Counted from the first letter of the stretch, positions 17,818-28,952 are shown. The stretch: 64,000 nucleotides of DNA from Sphingopyxis sp. MWB1 (GCF_000763945.1 NZ_JQFJ01000002.1:62001-126000); one strand, 5' to 3'. The notes: generated from the sequence alone by a model not told the origin. Made by a program: numbers and translations.

Positions 17818-19008
17818 TCAAGCGATGCCGATATAGGGTGCCATGCTGCCTGCGGGCGCCGGGGGAGCGCCGATCTCCCGGATGAGCAGCGCATCAGCCT
17901 CGGCCAGCGGGCGCGTCTGGCCGCTATCCTGGCTGGTGAAGGGCAGAAGGCCATCATCGGTGAGGCGCGCGCGCAGATATTCGCGGCGGGCTTTTCCGGG
18001 GCCGAGCGGCGCGGCGAGCGGGGCCTGGCGGATGCGGGGCAGCGGATCGGCGGCCCCGGCGAGGTGGCGCGCGAGCGGCAGCAGGAACAAGGTCGCAGTG
18101 ACAAAGGCCGAGGCGGGATTGCCGGGGAGGCCGAGCAGCACGGCGTCGCCGATGCGGCCTGCGATGAGCGGCTTTCCGGGGCGCATGGCGATTTTCCAGA
18201 AATCGAGGGTGCCGCCCGCATCGGCGAGCGCGCCCGCGACATGATCATGGTCGCCGACCGATGCGCCGCCAATGGTGACGATGATGTCATGGCGGGAGGC
18301 AAGCTCTGCCAGCGCGGTGGCGAGCGCGGCACGGCTGTCGGGCACGCGGCGGCTTTCGCCGAGGATGACGGGGAGCGGGGCGAGCATGGCGGCGAGCATA
18401 ATGCCGTTGCTGTCGGGGATCTGGCCGGGGGCGAGGGGCGTGCCGGGGGCGACAAGCTCGTCGCCGGTCGCGAGTATGGCGATGCGCGGGCGGGCGCCGA
18501 CGGCGAAGCGCGCGGCGCCGCCCATGATCGCGGCGGCGATGGCGCCGGGAGTGAGGCGGGTGCCGCGTGCAAGCAGCCGGTCGCCGGTGCGGAAATCGCC
18601 GCCCGCCGCGCGGACATGGCGGCCCGCCGCGCCGGGGCCTTCGCCGCTGAGGAGGAGGTCGCTGCCCTTGGCGGTGACATCTTCCTGCACGATCACTGTG
18701 TCGGCGCCCGCGGGCAGCATCGCGCCGGTGAAAATACGGATCGCCTCGTCGGGTGCCAGCGCGGCGGTGGGGGCGGTGCCAGCGGCGACTTCGCCCGCGA
18801 TGCGCCATGGCCCCGGCATATCGGCAAAGCGGATGGCATAGCCGTCCATTGCCGAGAGCGGAGCGGCGGGCTGGTCGCGCGCTGCTATAACATGGTCTGA
18901 AATATAGCGGCCAGTGGCTTCAGTTACCGCGATTTCTTCGGGCGGAAGCGGCGGGCGGGGGGGGGGGGGGCGCGTCTGGGCTTGTTCGACCGCGAGCAGC
19001 CCGCTCAT
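17818..19008 (-). CDS. moeA: Molybdopterin molybdenumtransferase MoeA
   Basis: A 396-residue enzyme that inserts molybdate into adenylated molybdopterin, the last step of molybdenum cofactor synthesis. All the family blocks are present: SAMDGYAI, the [12 protein letters not shown] segment, [14 protein letters not shown], and the substrate-binding [11 protein letters not shown] of the MoaB-like domain. The C-terminal domain IV is present. The ATG overlaps the moaC stop by 4 bp. Codons 13-18 (Arg-Pro4-Arg) are encoded by a run of 14 C on the coding strand. A one-base slip there would frameshift nearly the whole protein. Confidence 0.96.
   Translation of the reverse strand: MSGLLAVEQAQTRPPPPRPPLPPEEIAVTEATGRYISDHVIAARDQPAAPLSAMDGYAIRFADMPGPWRIAGEVAAGTAPTAALAPDEAIRIFTGAMLPAGADTVIVQEDVTAKGSDLLLSGEGPGAAGRHVRAAGGDFRTGDRLLARGTRLTPGAIAAAIMGGAARFAVGARPRIAILATGDELVAPGTPLAPGQIPDSNGIMLAAMLAPLPVILGESRRVPDSRAALATALAELASRHDIIVTIGGASVGDHDHVAGALADAGGTLDFWKIAMRPGKPLIAGRIGDAVLLGLPGNPASAFVTATLFLLPLARHLAGAADPLPRIRQAPLAAPLGPGKARREYLRARLTDDGLLPFTSQDSGQTRPLAEADALLIREIGAPPAPAGSMAPYIGIA
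18957..18970. repeat. G14 homopolymer (C14 on the moeA coding strand)
   Basis: Fourteen consecutive G on the plus strand, within moeA codons 13-18. It is the longest homopolymer noticed in the window. The run is in frame with moeA at its present length. It is either a slippage-prone (phase-variable) site or a place where sequencing length may be wrong. Confidence 0.9.
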
Positions 19009-19478
19009 GCGGCGCGCCAGTCGCCCGAGCGCCCGCCGCTCTTTTCGAGCAGGCGAATGTCGCCGATCACCATCGCGCGGTCGAGCGCCTTTGCCATGTC
19101 ATAAAGGGTGAGCAGCGCGGCCGAGGCGGCGGTGAGAGCCTCCATCTCCACCCCCGTCGGGCCGGTGGTGGCGGCGGTGGCGGCGACCGAAAGCCCGTCT
19201 GCTTCCCACGCGAAATCGACGCTGACCTTGCTGAGCGCGATGGGGTGGCAAAGCGGGATGAGGTCGGCGGTGCGCTTCGCCGCCATGATGCCCGCGATGC
19301 GCGCGGTGGAGAGCACATCGCCCTTGGGGGCATTGCCGCTGCGGATCGCTTCGAGGGCGCCGGGCGACATGGTGATGCGTCCGCTGGCCACCGCGCGGCG
19401 CTGCGTCGCGGGCTTGGCCCCGACATCGACCATATGCGCGGCGCCGGTTTCGTCGAGATGAGTCGGGCGGGTTGTCAT
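19005..19478 (-). CDS. moaC: Cyclic pyranopterin monophosphate synthase MoaC
   Basis: A 157-residue enzyme that, with MoaA, turns GTP into cyclic pyranopterin monophosphate at the start of molybdenum cofactor synthesis. Conserved blocks are [18 protein letters not shown] near the N-terminus, [16 protein letters not shown] with the active-site histidine, and [24 protein letters not shown] residues towards the C-terminus. The ATG at 19478 gives the usual family length; an upstream frame start at 19496 is less likely. moeA follows with a 4-bp overlap. The upstream gap to trpC carries a dispersed repeat. Confidence 0.95.
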   Translation of the reverse strand: MTTRPTHLDETGAAHMVDVGAKPATQRRAVASGRITMSPGALEAIRSGNAPKGDVLSTARIAGIMAAKRTADLIPLCHPIALSKVSVDFAWEADGLSVAATAATTGPTGVEMEALTAASAALLTLYDMAKALDRAMVIGDIRLLEKSGGRSGDWRAA

Positions 19479-19535
19479 GGCGCGGGAGCGAAGCACGGGC
19501 GCGGCGAGAAAGGCAAGGGGGGAGTGTGCCTTTCG

Positions 19536-19632
19536 TCGTCATCCCGAACTCTTCGACAGGCTCAGGACAGGCTTGATCCGGGATCTATTTCCACCGGCGC
19601 TGCATGGATCCCGGATCAAGTCCGGGATGACG
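19536..19632. repeat. Inverted pair of CGTCATCCCGGACTTGATCCGGG elements
   Basis: The left half begins CGTCATCCCGAACTC and includes CTTCGACAGGCTCAGGAC, a motif seen scattered in many high-GC genomes. The right half, GATCCCGGATCAAGTCCGGGATGACG, is its inverse. The pair forms an overall palindrome between trpC and moaC. Confidence 0.75.
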
Positions 19633-19654
19633 AAGGGAGGGGAGAAGGCTGGCC

Positions 19655-20446
19655 CTATCCCTCTAGCAGCGCCCTGGTTGCCGCCGTGACGTCATGCTGG
19701 CGCATCAGGCTTTCGCCGACGAGGAAGGCGTTGACGCCGCTTTGGCTGAGGCGCTGGCAGTCGGCGTGGGCCGCGATGCCGCTTTCGCCGACGAGCAGGG
19801 CGTCCGCAGGCACGCGCGCGGCGAGGCGTTCGGTGACCGCGAGATCGGTTTCGAAGGTGCGAAGGTCGCGGTTGTTGACGCCGATCAGGCGCGACTGGAG
19901 TGCGGTGAGCGCCCGGTCGAGTTCGGCCTCGTCATGCACCTCGACCAGCACGTCCATGCCGCGTTCGATGGAGGCGGCCTCGATCTCGCGCATCATGCTG
20001 TCTTCGAGCGCGGCGACGATGATCAATATCGCGTCGGCGCCGATGGCGCGCGCTTCGGCGACCTGCCAGGGGTCGATCATGAAATCCTTGCGGAGCACGG
20101 GAAGGTCACAGGCGGCGCGCGCGGCGACCAGATAATCCTCATGCCCCTGAAAATATGGCGCGTCGGTGAGCACCGAGAGGCAGGCCGCGCCGCCAGCGGC
20201 ATAGGCGCGGGCGTGGTCGGCGGGGTCGAAATCGGCGCGAATCAGGCCTTTGGAGGGTGAAGCTTTCTTGATTTCGGCGATGAGGGCGAATTGCCCGGCA
20301 TCGATCTTTGCCTGAAGCGCGGCGCGAAAGCCGCGTGGCGGGCTGGCTTCGCGCGCGGCGCTGTCGAGATCGGCGAGGCTGCGCGCGGCGCGGCGTTCGG
20401 CGACTTCCTGCGCCTTGGTATCGAGGATCCGGGTGAGGCGGTTCAT
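19655..20446 (-). CDS. trpC: Indole-3-glycerol phosphate synthase
   Basis: A 263-residue TIM-barrel enzyme of tryptophan synthesis, which closes the indole ring from carboxyphenylamino-deoxyribulose phosphate. The phosphate/substrate motif [18 protein letters not shown] is near residue 55. [20 protein letters not shown] and LVGESGI follow in the normal order. It is not fused to TrpF. Its ATG overlaps the trpD stop by 4 bp (ATGA), so the two are coupled in the trp operon. Confidence 0.97.
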   Translation of the reverse strand: MNRLTRILDTKAQEVAERRAARSLADLDSAAREASPPRGFRAALQAKIDAGQFALIAEIKKASPSKGLIRADFDPADHARAYAAGGAACLSVLTDAPYFQGHEDYLVAARAACDLPVLRKDFMIDPWQVAEARAIGADAILIIVAALEDSMMREIEAASIERGMDVLVEVHDEAELDRALTALQSRLIGVNNRDLRTFETDLAVTERLAARVPADALLVGESGIAAHADCQRLSQSGVNAFLVGESLMRQHDVTAATRALLEG

Positions 20447-21441
20447 TTATAAGCGATCCAGCAGTTGAGGAGCGCGTTGGCGAGCCCCTTGTCAATGGCT
20501 TCGGCGGCTTCCTCCACCCCTTCGGCGACCGTTTCCGCCTCGCCCGCGACGATGAGTGCCATGGCGGCGTTATAAAGGACGGCGTCGCGATAGGGGCCGG
20601 GCTCGCCCTGAAGCAGCGCGCGCAGGGCCCTCGCATTATAGGCCGCATCGCCGCCGCGAATGTCCGAAATGGGGCGCGTCGGCAGGCCGCCGTCGGCGGC
20701 GTGGCTGCGCTGCATCTGCACCCCCTGCGGGGTGACAACGGCGACTTCATTGCCGCCCGCGAGCGACAGTTCGTCAATGCCTTCATCGCCGCAGATGACG
20801 CGTGAATGATCGGTGCCCAGCCGGTGCAGCGCCTCGGCATAGACGGGGACATAGGCGGGCCGCGCGATGCCGATAAGCTGGCGCGTCACCCGTGCAGGGT
20901 TGGCGAGGGGTCCCATCAGGTTGAAGATGGTGCGGCGCGCGAGCGCACGGCGGATCGGCATGATGCGCTTCATCGCCGGATGGCGGGTGCCCGCGAAAAG
21001 GAAACAGATGCCGAGATCGGCGAGCTGTTCCTCGGCCATGCGGTCGGCGCGCTCCATGTCGAGGCCCAGCGCCTCCAACGTGTCCGCCGCGCCCGATTTG
21101 GAGGAGGCGGCGCGATTGCCATGCTTGGCGACCGGCACGTCGCAGGCGGCCACGACAATCGACACGGCGGTCGAGACATTGAGCGTATGATGCCCATCGC
21201 CCCCGGTGCCGCACACGTCGATCGCGCCTTCGGGAGCTTCGATGGCGATCAGCCGGTCGCGCATCGCCTGCGCCGCAGCGGCGATTTCGACCATGGTTTC
21301 GCCGCGATCCGACAAGGCGACGAGAAAGGCGCCGACTTCTTCATCGCTGCCACCGCCGTCGAGCATGGTGGCAAAGGCGGCCTCGGCCTCGTCATATTCC
21401 AGAAACTGCGCGGGGTCGGGAAAGGGCCCGAAACGGCTCAT
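20443..21441 (-). CDS. trpD: Anthranilate phosphoribosyltransferase
   Basis: A 332-residue enzyme that joins anthranilate to phosphoribosyl pyrophosphate. The pyrophosphate-binding loop [15 protein letters not shown] is intact, followed by [21 protein letters not shown] and the [10 protein letters not shown] segment. The ATG at 21441 overlaps the trpG stop codon (ATGA). Longer in-frame starts would run through trpG and are rejected. It is a stand-alone TrpD, not fused to TrpG. Confidence 0.97.
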   Translation of the reverse strand: MSRFGPFPDPAQFLEYDEAEAAFATMLDGGGSDEEVGAFLVALSDRGETMVEIAAAAQAMRDRLIAIEAPEGAIDVCGTGGDGHHTLNVSTAVSIVVAACDVPVAKHGNRAASSKSGAADTLEALGLDMERADRMAEEQLADLGICFLFAGTRHPAMKRIMPIRRALARRTIFNLMGPLANPARVTRQLIGIARPAYVPVYAEALHRLGTDHSRVICGDEGIDELSLAGGNEVAVVTPQGVQMQRSHAADGGLPTRPISDIRGGDAAYNARALRALLQGEPGPYRDAVLYNAAMALIVAGEAETVAEGVEEAAEAIDKGLANALLNCWIAYK

Positions 21442-22028
21442 GCGGGCTTTCTTTCCTTTACCGGCAACCCCGCGATCCGCAGGAAATTGGCGAGCATGGC
21501 ATGGCCATGTTCGGTGGCAATGCTTTCGGGGTGGAATTGCACGCCATGGATCGGCAGTTCGGCATGGCGAAAGCCCATGACCGCGCCGTCGTCGCTGGTC
21601 GCATTGATCGCGAGACTGTCCGGAATATCGACGACTTCCAGACTGTGATAGCGGGTCGCGGTGAGCGGCGAGGGCAGATCGGCGAACAGGCCCGTGCTGT
21701 CGTGGCAAATGGGCGAGGTTTTGCCGTGCATCAAATGGCCGCGCTGGACGGTGCCGCCGAAATGCTGGCCAATCGCCTGATGTCCCAGACACACGCCGAG
21801 CAGCGGGCGCCGTGCCTCGGCGCAGGCGGCGACGAGATCGAGGCTGATCCCGGCTTCGTTGGGGGTGCAGGGGCCGGGCGAGATGAGAATGGCATCGGCG
21901 CCGCTGGCAAGGGCTTCGGTGGCGGTCAGCGCGTCATTGCGTTCGACACGCACCTCGGCCCCCAGCTCGATCAGATAATGAACGAGGTTGAAGGTGAAGC
22001 TGTCATAATTGTCGATGACGAGGATCAT
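21438..22028 (-). CDS. trpG: Anthranilate synthase component II (glutamine amidotransferase)
   Basis: A 196-residue class I glutamine amidotransferase that supplies ammonia to TrpE. The nucleophilic cysteine is in [13 protein letters not shown], and the histidine and glutamate of the triad are in [13 protein letters not shown]. In some bacteria this subunit also serves p-aminobenzoate synthesis; no pabB is nearby here. It is separated from trpE by a 206-bp spacer carrying a palindromic repeat, unlike the tight coupling of trpG, trpD and trpC. Confidence 0.97.
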   Translation of the reverse strand: MILVIDNYDSFTFNLVHYLIELGAEVRVERNDALTATEALASGADAILISPGPCTPNEAGISLDLVAACAEARRPLLGVCLGHQAIGQHFGGTVQRGHLMHGKTSPICHDSTGLFADLPSPLTATRYHSLEVVDIPDSLAINATSDDGAVMGFRHAELPIHGVQFHPESIATEHGHAMLANFLRIAGLPVKERKPA

Positions 22029-22096
22029 GCGCTGGCCCTAATCCTTTTGGCCGTGGCGGGGAAGGGCGGGAGCTGCTGTTCCGGCAGGGATATGGG

Positions 22097-22184
22097 CGCG
22101 CAGAGAGCGCAGAGGATTTGAAAGATTATTCGCGCGGAGACGCGGAGACGCGGAGAAGAAAATCCGGGCCGACAGGCCCCTTTC
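22097..22184. repeat. Partial nested palindromic element inside the trp operon, copy 3
   Basis: It carries the left outer arm (22097-22115, GCGCAGAGAGCGCAGAGGA), the left inner arm (22129-22160, CGCGGAGACGCGGAGA repeats) and a central hairpin, GGGCC-GACA-GGCCC, at 22166-22179. The right arms seen in the copies at 884-1105 and 3518-3683 are missing. The central stem has a different sequence from those copies but is again fully self-complementary. Confidence 0.65.
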
Positions 22185-22223
22185 TCCATCAGCACTGCGT
22201 TGTGATGCGACGTGGAAAGGGGC
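22152..22223 (-). promoter_or_regulatory. Candidate attenuator-like structure between trpE and trpG
   Basis: In the trp transcript (minus strand) the hairpin GGGCC-TGTC-GGCCC (22179-22166) is followed by GGATTTTCTT, like a weak terminator. An alternative 9-bp pairing joins GCCCCTTTC (transcript side of 22215-22223) with GAAAGGGGC (22176-22184), which shares four bases with the terminator stem, so the two cannot form together. No tryptophan codons lie in a short frame here. Geometry only; function unproven. Confidence 0.35.
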
Positions 22224-22234
22224 ACGCGCCTTGA

Positions 22235-23755
22235 TCACTGTCCGTATCCCGGTGCGCCAGCGAGCCGGACCGCTTCGCGGGCGGCGGCGAAGAGGGCGCC
22301 GGCCTTGGCTTCGCATTCGCGCTGTTCATAGGCGGCATTGCTGTCAGCGACGATGCCCGCGCCTGCCTGCACATGCATTTCGCCATCCTTGACGATGGCG
22401 GTGCGCAGCACGATGCAGCTGTCCATATTGCCGTCGGGCGCGAAATAGCCGACGCCGCCGGCATAAGGTCCGCGCGCCTCGGCTTCGAGTTCGGCGATGA
22501 TCTGACAGGCGCGCACCTTGGGCGCGCCGCTGACCGTGCCCGCCGGAAAGCCCGCGAACAGCGCGTCGATGGCGTCCCTGTCCGGCGCGATGCGGCCGAT
22601 GACGTTCGAGACGATGTGCATCACATGGCTGTAAAATTCGACCGTATAGCTGTCAGTGACGGTCACGCTGCCGCCGGTCGCGGCGCGGCCGACGTCGTTG
22701 CGGCCCAGGTCGAGCAGCATCAGATGTTCGGCGCGTTCCTTGGGATCGGCGAGCAGCGATTCGCGGTTTTCGGCGTCCTCTGCGCTGGTGCGCCCGCGCG
22801 GGCGGGTGCCTGCAATCGGGCGGATGGTGATTTCGCCGTCGCGCACGCGCACCAATATTTCGGGCGACGATCCGATGAGGGCAAAGCCGGGGAGGTCGAG
22901 GAAATAGAGGAAGGGCGATGGGTTGATCCGCCGCAGCGCGCGATAAAGATCGAACGGCGGAAGGTCGAAGGGCGCCGAGAAACGCTGCGACAGCACGACC
23001 TGAAAAATATCGCCTGCGGCAATATATTCCTTCGCCGTGCCGACCATCGCCGCATAATCCTCCGGACGGGTGGCCGGGGACGGGACAATATCTTCGGGCA
23101 GCGCGCTGGTTACGGGGCGCTGCGGCTGTGCGCTGCCGCTCGCGAGGCGCGCAGCGACGCTGTCGAGGCGCTCCTGTGCCGCCTCGATCATCCGGTCGAT
23201 GGCGCCACCGGCGTCGGGCCAGATGGGCGCGATCAGGAAAAGCTCGTCGGCGAGCCGGTCAAAGACGAGGATTGTGGTCGGACGCACGAACACCATGTCG
23301 GGCAGGCCCAGTCCCTCGCCCGGCGCGCGCGGGATATGTTTTTCGGCGAGCCCGATGGTTTCATAGGCGAAAAAGCCGACCAGCGTTGCGAGCGCCTTGG
23401 GCAAAATTTCGGGCACGTCGAAACGGCATTCGGCGACGAGGGCGCGCAGCGCGTCGAGCGCGGGGGGCGCAAGGTCGGCAAAGGCGCCGCGGTCAGCGCG
23501 CCAGTCGCGGTTGATGCGCGCGGCATCCCCGCGCACTTCGAACATCAGATCGGGGTCGAGACCGATCAGGCTGTAGCGCCCGCGCGTCTCCCCGCTTTCG
23601 ACCGATTCGAGCACCCAGTCGCCGCGCCCCGGCTCGATAAGCTTGAGCGCCGCCGAAACCGGGGTCTCGACATCGGAGATCAGCCGCTGCCACACGACCG
23701 CGCCGCGCCCCTGCGCCAGCGCCTCAAGCGCGGCGGCCTTCCCCTCGAGGCTCAT
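22235..23755 (-). CDS. trpE: Anthranilate synthase component I
   Basis: A 506-residue chorismate-utilising enzyme that makes anthranilate with TrpG and is normally feedback-inhibited by tryptophan. The C-terminal catalytic half has the family signatures DIFQVVLSQRFSAPF, IAGTRPRGRT, DLGRNDVGR and FPAGTVSGAPKVRA. The ATG at 23755 is chosen because it starts a typical N-terminus. A TTG at 23773 would add six residues and overlap the ppiD stop by 11 bp. The gene directly follows ppiD, so it appears to lack a promoter region of its own and is probably transcribed from ppiD. Confidence 0.96.
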   Translation of the reverse strand: MSLEGKAAALEALAQGRGAVVWQRLISDVETPVSAALKLIEPGRGDWVLESVESGETRGRYSLIGLDPDLMFEVRGDAARINRDWRADRGAFADLAPPALDALRALVAECRFDVPEILPKALATLVGFFAYETIGLAEKHIPRAPGEGLGLPDMVFVRPTTILVFDRLADELFLIAPIWPDAGGAIDRMIEAAQERLDSVAARLASGSAQPQRPVTSALPEDIVPSPATRPEDYAAMVGTAKEYIAAGDIFQVVLSQRFSAPFDLPPFDLYRALRRINPSPFLYFLDLPGFALIGSSPEILVRVRDGEITIRPIAGTRPRGRTSAEDAENRESLLADPKERAEHLMLLDLGRNDVGRAATGGSVTVTDSYTVEFYSHVMHIVSNVIGRIAPDRDAIDALFAGFPAGTVSGAPKVRACQIIAELEAEARGPYAGGVGYFAPDGNMDSCIVLRTAIVKDGEMHVQAGAGIVADSNAAYEQRECEAKAGALFAAAREAVRLAGAPGYGQ

Positions 23756-23762
23756 CGCGGCG

Positions 23763-25712
23763 CTATTCGACAACCGAATTGGTGCCGGTGAGTTCGCTGC
23801 GAAGCTGACCGACCAGCGACTGGTTGATCTTGACGCCCACGCGGCGCTTCGCCTCGGCGATCAACTGCGCCACCAATTCATTGCCAACGGCCGGGGCGAG
23901 CGGGCCGGCGATAGCCTTCACGCGCTCGCGGTCGATTTCCTTGGGGTCCGGGCGCTTCACTTCGGTCAGCGCGATGACCATCCAGCCCTGATTGCCGGGG
24001 ATTTCGAGCGTCTTCACACTGCCTTCGGCCATGGAAAAGAGCAGCGACAGTTCGGGCGGGACTGGTTGGCCGTCGCGGCCCAGATCGGCGCGGCGTCCGC
24101 CAATGGGCTGGACCCGGCCGATATTGTCGGGGCCAATGTCGCGCACCGTCTGAGCGAGCGTCTTGCCGCCTTCGACCGCCTTGACGAGGGTGCGCGCCTT
24201 GTCGCGAGCGAGTTTCTGCCCTTCGGCAAGCTGCCAGTCAGCAAGAAGGTCGGCGCGAATTTCGGCAAAGGGCGGGGGTGCGGCAGCGATGATCGACTTG
24301 ACCGCAAAGACGGCAAATTTCTCATTTTCCTCAATGGTGGCAAGCTGGCCTTCGCCTTCGCCCGAAAGCTGGAAAGCCTGGGTGAGCACCGGCGCCAGTT
24401 CGGGGGGCAGGGCGTAGCCGGGCTTGTCAGGGGCTTGGCCGCTCGCCAGCAGGGCAGGCGTTTCGACCAGCTTGAGATTGCGATCGGTCGCGACTTCCTC
24501 GAGCGAGGCGCCGCCGTTCACTGCGTCCTGCAGCGCGTTATAATAATCGACAATCGTTTCATTCGCCTTTGTCTTGGCGAGTTCGGTGCGGATTTCGGAA
24601 GCGGCATCCGCCTGGCTGCGCGCGGGCACCGACTTTACATCCTCCACCCGGGCCACGACCCAGCCGAGCCCGGTCTGGAGCGGGCCGAGCACCTCACCGC
24701 GCTTTGCGGAAAAGGCGGCCTTGGCGGCATCGGCGCTGCTTGTGGCGGCATAGGCGGAGCGGGTCAGCTCATCGGTGGTGGCCGCCGAAAGACCCGCTGA
24801 CTGCGCCGCAGCGGCGAGCGAGGTTCCGCCCCGGACCTTGGCCGCAATGCTGTCAGCGGTTTTCTGGTCGGGCGCGATCACTTGCGCAAAGCGGCGTGTT
24901 TCGCGCGCTTCATAGCGGGCGGCGTTATCCTTGTAGAATTTCGCGATCTCGGCATCGGTCACCGCCGGCACGGGAACTTCGCTGCGTTCGAAAACCGCAT
25001 ATTGCAGCACGCGCCGTTCGGGGATGGTGAATTTGGCGCGATTCTGGTCGAGATATTTGCGAAGCGTCGCATCGCCCGGATCCTTTTTTGGCGCCAGCGG
25101 ACGGGCCGGAATGAACGTCGCCTGCCCCCGGCGTTGTTCGAGGAGGAGGGCGGCATAGGGTTCGGCCATGGCGACTGCAATGCGCGGCATCGAACCGATG
25201 GGCATCACAATCTGTTCGGCCAGAAGCTGTTGGCGAATATCGCGGCGAAAGGAAGCTTCGTTGATGCCATTCTGGCGGAGGAAATTTTCAAAGCGCGTCT
25301 GGTCGAACTTGCCCGAGACCCCGGCGAACACCGGCAGGTCGGCGATCTGACCATCAATGAGCCGCTTGCTGACCCCGAAACCCAATTCGCCCGCAAATTG
25401 CTCGAACGCCGCCCCTTCGACGAGCTGCGCGAGCACCTGATCGACTCCGCCCGATTCGACAAAGGCCGCCATGGTCAGCGTCGGCTGTTCCTGCCGCGCC
25501 TGATCATAGGCAAGGCGGACGCGTTCGCGCAGTTCGCCGACGCCGATGTCGGTATCGCCGACGCGCGCGACATTGGCGCCGCCAAGGCCGCCAAAGGTCG
25601 AATTGCCCGTCACATCGCTGAGCGCGAAGGCGACGCCCACAAGGACGACAAAGGCGAGGGCGAAAAATTTGCCGAGCGTGGAGCTGAAAAGGCGGCGAAT
25701 GGCAGTGATCAT
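23763..25712 (-). CDS. ppiD: PpiD-like membrane-anchored peptidyl-prolyl isomerase/chaperone
   Basis: A 649-residue folding factor of the periplasm. A single N-terminal membrane helix (about 13-35, FFALAFVVLVGVAFALS) is followed by a SurA-type N-terminal chaperone domain (about 37-200), a parvulin-like rotamase region (about 240-350, with ETRRFAQVIAPDQKTADSI) and a second helical domain. E. coli PpiD is similar in layout and sits near the Sec translocon. The ATG at 25712 is chosen because the longer frame has no signal-like start. The gene heads the run ppiD-trpE and is divergent from tpiA. Parvulin activity is uncertain, as the rotamase core is poorly conserved in this family. Confidence 0.9.
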   Translation of the reverse strand: MITAIRRLFSSTLGKFFALAFVVLVGVAFALSDVTGNSTFGGLGGANVARVGDTDIGVGELRERVRLAYDQARQEQPTLTMAAFVESGGVDQVLAQLVEGAAFEQFAGELGFGVSKRLIDGQIADLPVFAGVSGKFDQTRFENFLRQNGINEASFRRDIRQQLLAEQIVMPIGSMPRIAVAMAEPYAALLLEQRRGQATFIPARPLAPKKDPGDATLRKYLDQNRAKFTIPERRVLQYAVFERSEVPVPAVTDAEIAKFYKDNAARYEARETRRFAQVIAPDQKTADSIAAKVRGGTSLAAAAQSAGLSAATTDELTRSAYAATSSADAAKAAFSAKRGEVLGPLQTGLGWVVARVEDVKSVPARSQADAASEIRTELAKTKANETIVDYYNALQDAVNGGASLEEVATDRNLKLVETPALLASGQAPDKPGYALPPELAPVLTQAFQLSGEGEGQLATIEENEKFAVFAVKSIIAAAPPPFAEIRADLLADWQLAEGQKLARDKARTLVKAVEGGKTLAQTVRDIGPDNIGRVQPIGGRRADLGRDGQPVPPELSLLFSMAEGSVKTLEIPGNQGWMVIALTEVKRPDPKEIDRERVKAIAGPLAPAVGNELVAQLIAEAKRRVGVKINQSLVGQLRSELTGTNSVVE

Positions 25713-25926
25713 ATTCTGGCTAATCTCTCGGGCAAAGCGCGGCGAGGCGCGGTCGAGCGTTGCTTTAGGCGCGCGGGGGCGGTGCATCAAGGCGGGAATG
25801 CGGCTGCGCTGGCCGGGGCGGCGATGCTGGCAGCAGGGACGGGCGGGGGCGGAGCCCTTGCCACCGCCGCGATTCTCCCGCTAGGGGCCGGGCCAGATTT
25901 CAACAAGGAACGAGCAGGAGCAGAGG

Positions 25927-26679
25927 ATGGCGCGGCGCAAATATGTGGTCGGCAATTGGAAGATGAACGGCCTGGCGTCGGCGCTGGACGAGGCGCGCGC
26001 CATTTTTGAAGGCGCGGCTGCTCATCCGTCGGTCGATGTCGCGCTGTGCCCGCCCTTCACGCTGATCGGCGCGATGCATGCCGCCGCACCCGATGCCGCC
26101 GTGGGCGGGCAGGATTGCCATAGCGCCGATGCGGGCGCCTTTACGGGGTCGGTAGCTGCCTCAATGTTGGCCGATGCCGGGGCGACGCTGGTGATCGTCG
26201 GGCACAGCGAGCGCCGCGACGGATGCGGCGAAACCAATGCGGAGGTGAAAGCCAAGGCCGAGGCCGCGCTGGCGGCGGGCCTCTCGGTGATCCTGTGCGT
26301 GGGTGAGCCGCGCGAAGTGCGCGAGGCGGGCGGCGCGATTGACCATGTGCTGGCGCAGGTGCGCGAATCGCTGCCCGATCAGTTCGATCGCACACGGCTC
26401 GCTATCGCCTATGAGCCCATCTGGGCGATCGGCACCGGTCTGGTACCCACGGTGGAGGATGTGGCGGCGATGCACGGGTCGATCCGCGCCGCGCTGACCG
26501 AGCGGATTGGCGCGGGGGCCAATGAATTGCGCCTGCTTTACGGCGGTTCGGTCAATGGCGACAATGCCGCCGAACTGCTGGGCGCGGGCGATGTCGACGG
26601 CGCGCTGGTCGGCGGCGCCAGCCTGACGGCGGCCAAATTCCTGCCGATTGTCGCGGCGGCGGCGACACTCGCGGGTTGA
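25927..26679 (+). CDS. tpiA: Triosephosphate isomerase
   Basis: A 250-residue TIM-barrel enzyme that interconverts dihydroxyacetone phosphate and glyceraldehyde 3-phosphate. The substrate-binding VVGNWKMNG is at the N-terminus, the electrophile histidine is in IVGHSERR, the catalytic glutamate in AYEPIWAIGTG, and the phosphate loop in LLYGGSVNGDNA. The start follows AGGAG at good spacing. It is followed after 73 bp by secG and then pyrG, a usual order for the group. Confidence 0.98.
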   Translation: MARRKYVVGNWKMNGLASALDEARAIFEGAAAHPSVDVALCPPFTLIGAMHAAAPDAAVGGQDCHSADAGAFTGSVAASMLADAGATLVIVGHSERRDGCGETNAEVKAKAEAALAAGLSVILCVGEPREVREAGGAIDHVLAQVRESLPDQFDRTRLAIAYEPIWAIGTGLVPTVEDVAAMHGSIRAALTERIGAGANELRLLYGGSVNGDNAAELLGAGDVDGALVGGASLTAAKFLPIVAAAATLAG

Positions 26680-26752
26680 AGCGACGACGCTTCGCCTCTA
26701 TGTGCGCGGCGGGCGCGACCCGATTGAGGGCGCGCAAGTTCGGGAAAATTCG

Positions 26753-27214
26753 ATGTCTGGTCTCTTCACCTTTCTGCTTGTCGTTCAGGCGCTCGTAGCC
26801 GCCGCGATGATCGCGGTCATCCTGATGCAGAAGTCGGAAGGCGGCGGCCTGGGCGTCGGCGGAAGCCCCGCGGGCCTGCTTTCGGCGCGCGGCGCGGCCG
26901 ATTTCATGACCCGCGCGACGACGGTGCTCGCCTGTATGTTCGTCGGCCTGTCGATCCTGCTCGCCGCCATGGCGGCTTCGGGGAAGAGCGGCTCGACCAT
27001 CGACACCTCGCTGTCTAAAAGCGCGCAGCCGCAGAGCGGGGGCAGCGAAACCCCGTCGATCCTGACTGGTCCGGCAGAAACGGATCCCGCAGCGGCGCCT
27101 GCTGCCGCGGAGCCCGCCATCGCGAGCGATGATCCGCTGGCTGCGGCGGCAGCGGCAGCGGCGGCACAGGATGCCTCGGCTGCGGGCGCTCCCAAGGCGC
27201 CGCCCACCAAGTAA
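26753..27214 (+). CDS. secG: SecG subunit of the Sec translocon
   Basis: A 153-residue inner-membrane protein that assists SecYEG-mediated export. It has two membrane helices, 3-24 and about 56-74, with the conserved loop QKSEGGGLGVGGSPAGLLSARG between them. A long Ala/Pro/Ser-rich cytoplasmic tail (from about 80) is common in alphaproteobacterial SecG. The ATG at 26753 gives the normal N-terminus; the longer frame is rejected. Confidence 0.95.
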   Translation: MSGLFTFLLVVQALVAAAMIAVILMQKSEGGGLGVGGSPAGLLSARGAADFMTRATTVLACMFVGLSILLAAMAASGKSGSTIDTSLSKSAQPQSGGSETPSILTGPAETDPAAAPAAAEPAIASDDPLAAAAAAAAAQDASAAGAPKAPPTK

Positions 27215-27243
27215 AAGGCCCCACGGCCCCATTCACCCCGCAA

Positions 27244-27291
27244 GCGGCGGAAATATTTTCCGCCGCAAGCGATTCGACGGCTTGCGCCGTC
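27244..27291 (+). terminator. Two adjacent hairpins between secG and pyrG
   Basis: The first is GCGGCGGAAA-TAT-TTTCCGCCGC (27244-27266), a perfect 10-bp stem. The second is GACGGC-TTGC-GCCGTC (27276-27291). Neither is followed by a run of T. They may end the tpiA-secG transcript, protect its 3' end, or act in the pyrG leader. Confidence 0.5.
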
Positions 27292-27308
27292 CCCCTCCTA
27301 TTGAGTAA

Positions 27309-28952
<1,644 letters not shown>

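Noticed and set aside
18900..19008. moeA as a frameshifted pseudogene because of the homopolymer
   Set aside because: At the given length of 14 the frame is intact and joins all MoeA motifs, so the gene is called functional.
22025..22225. A 66-codon frame in the trpE-trpG spacer as a Trp leader peptide
   Set aside because: It has no tryptophan codons and overlaps the palindromic repeat; it cannot act as a classical trp leader peptide.
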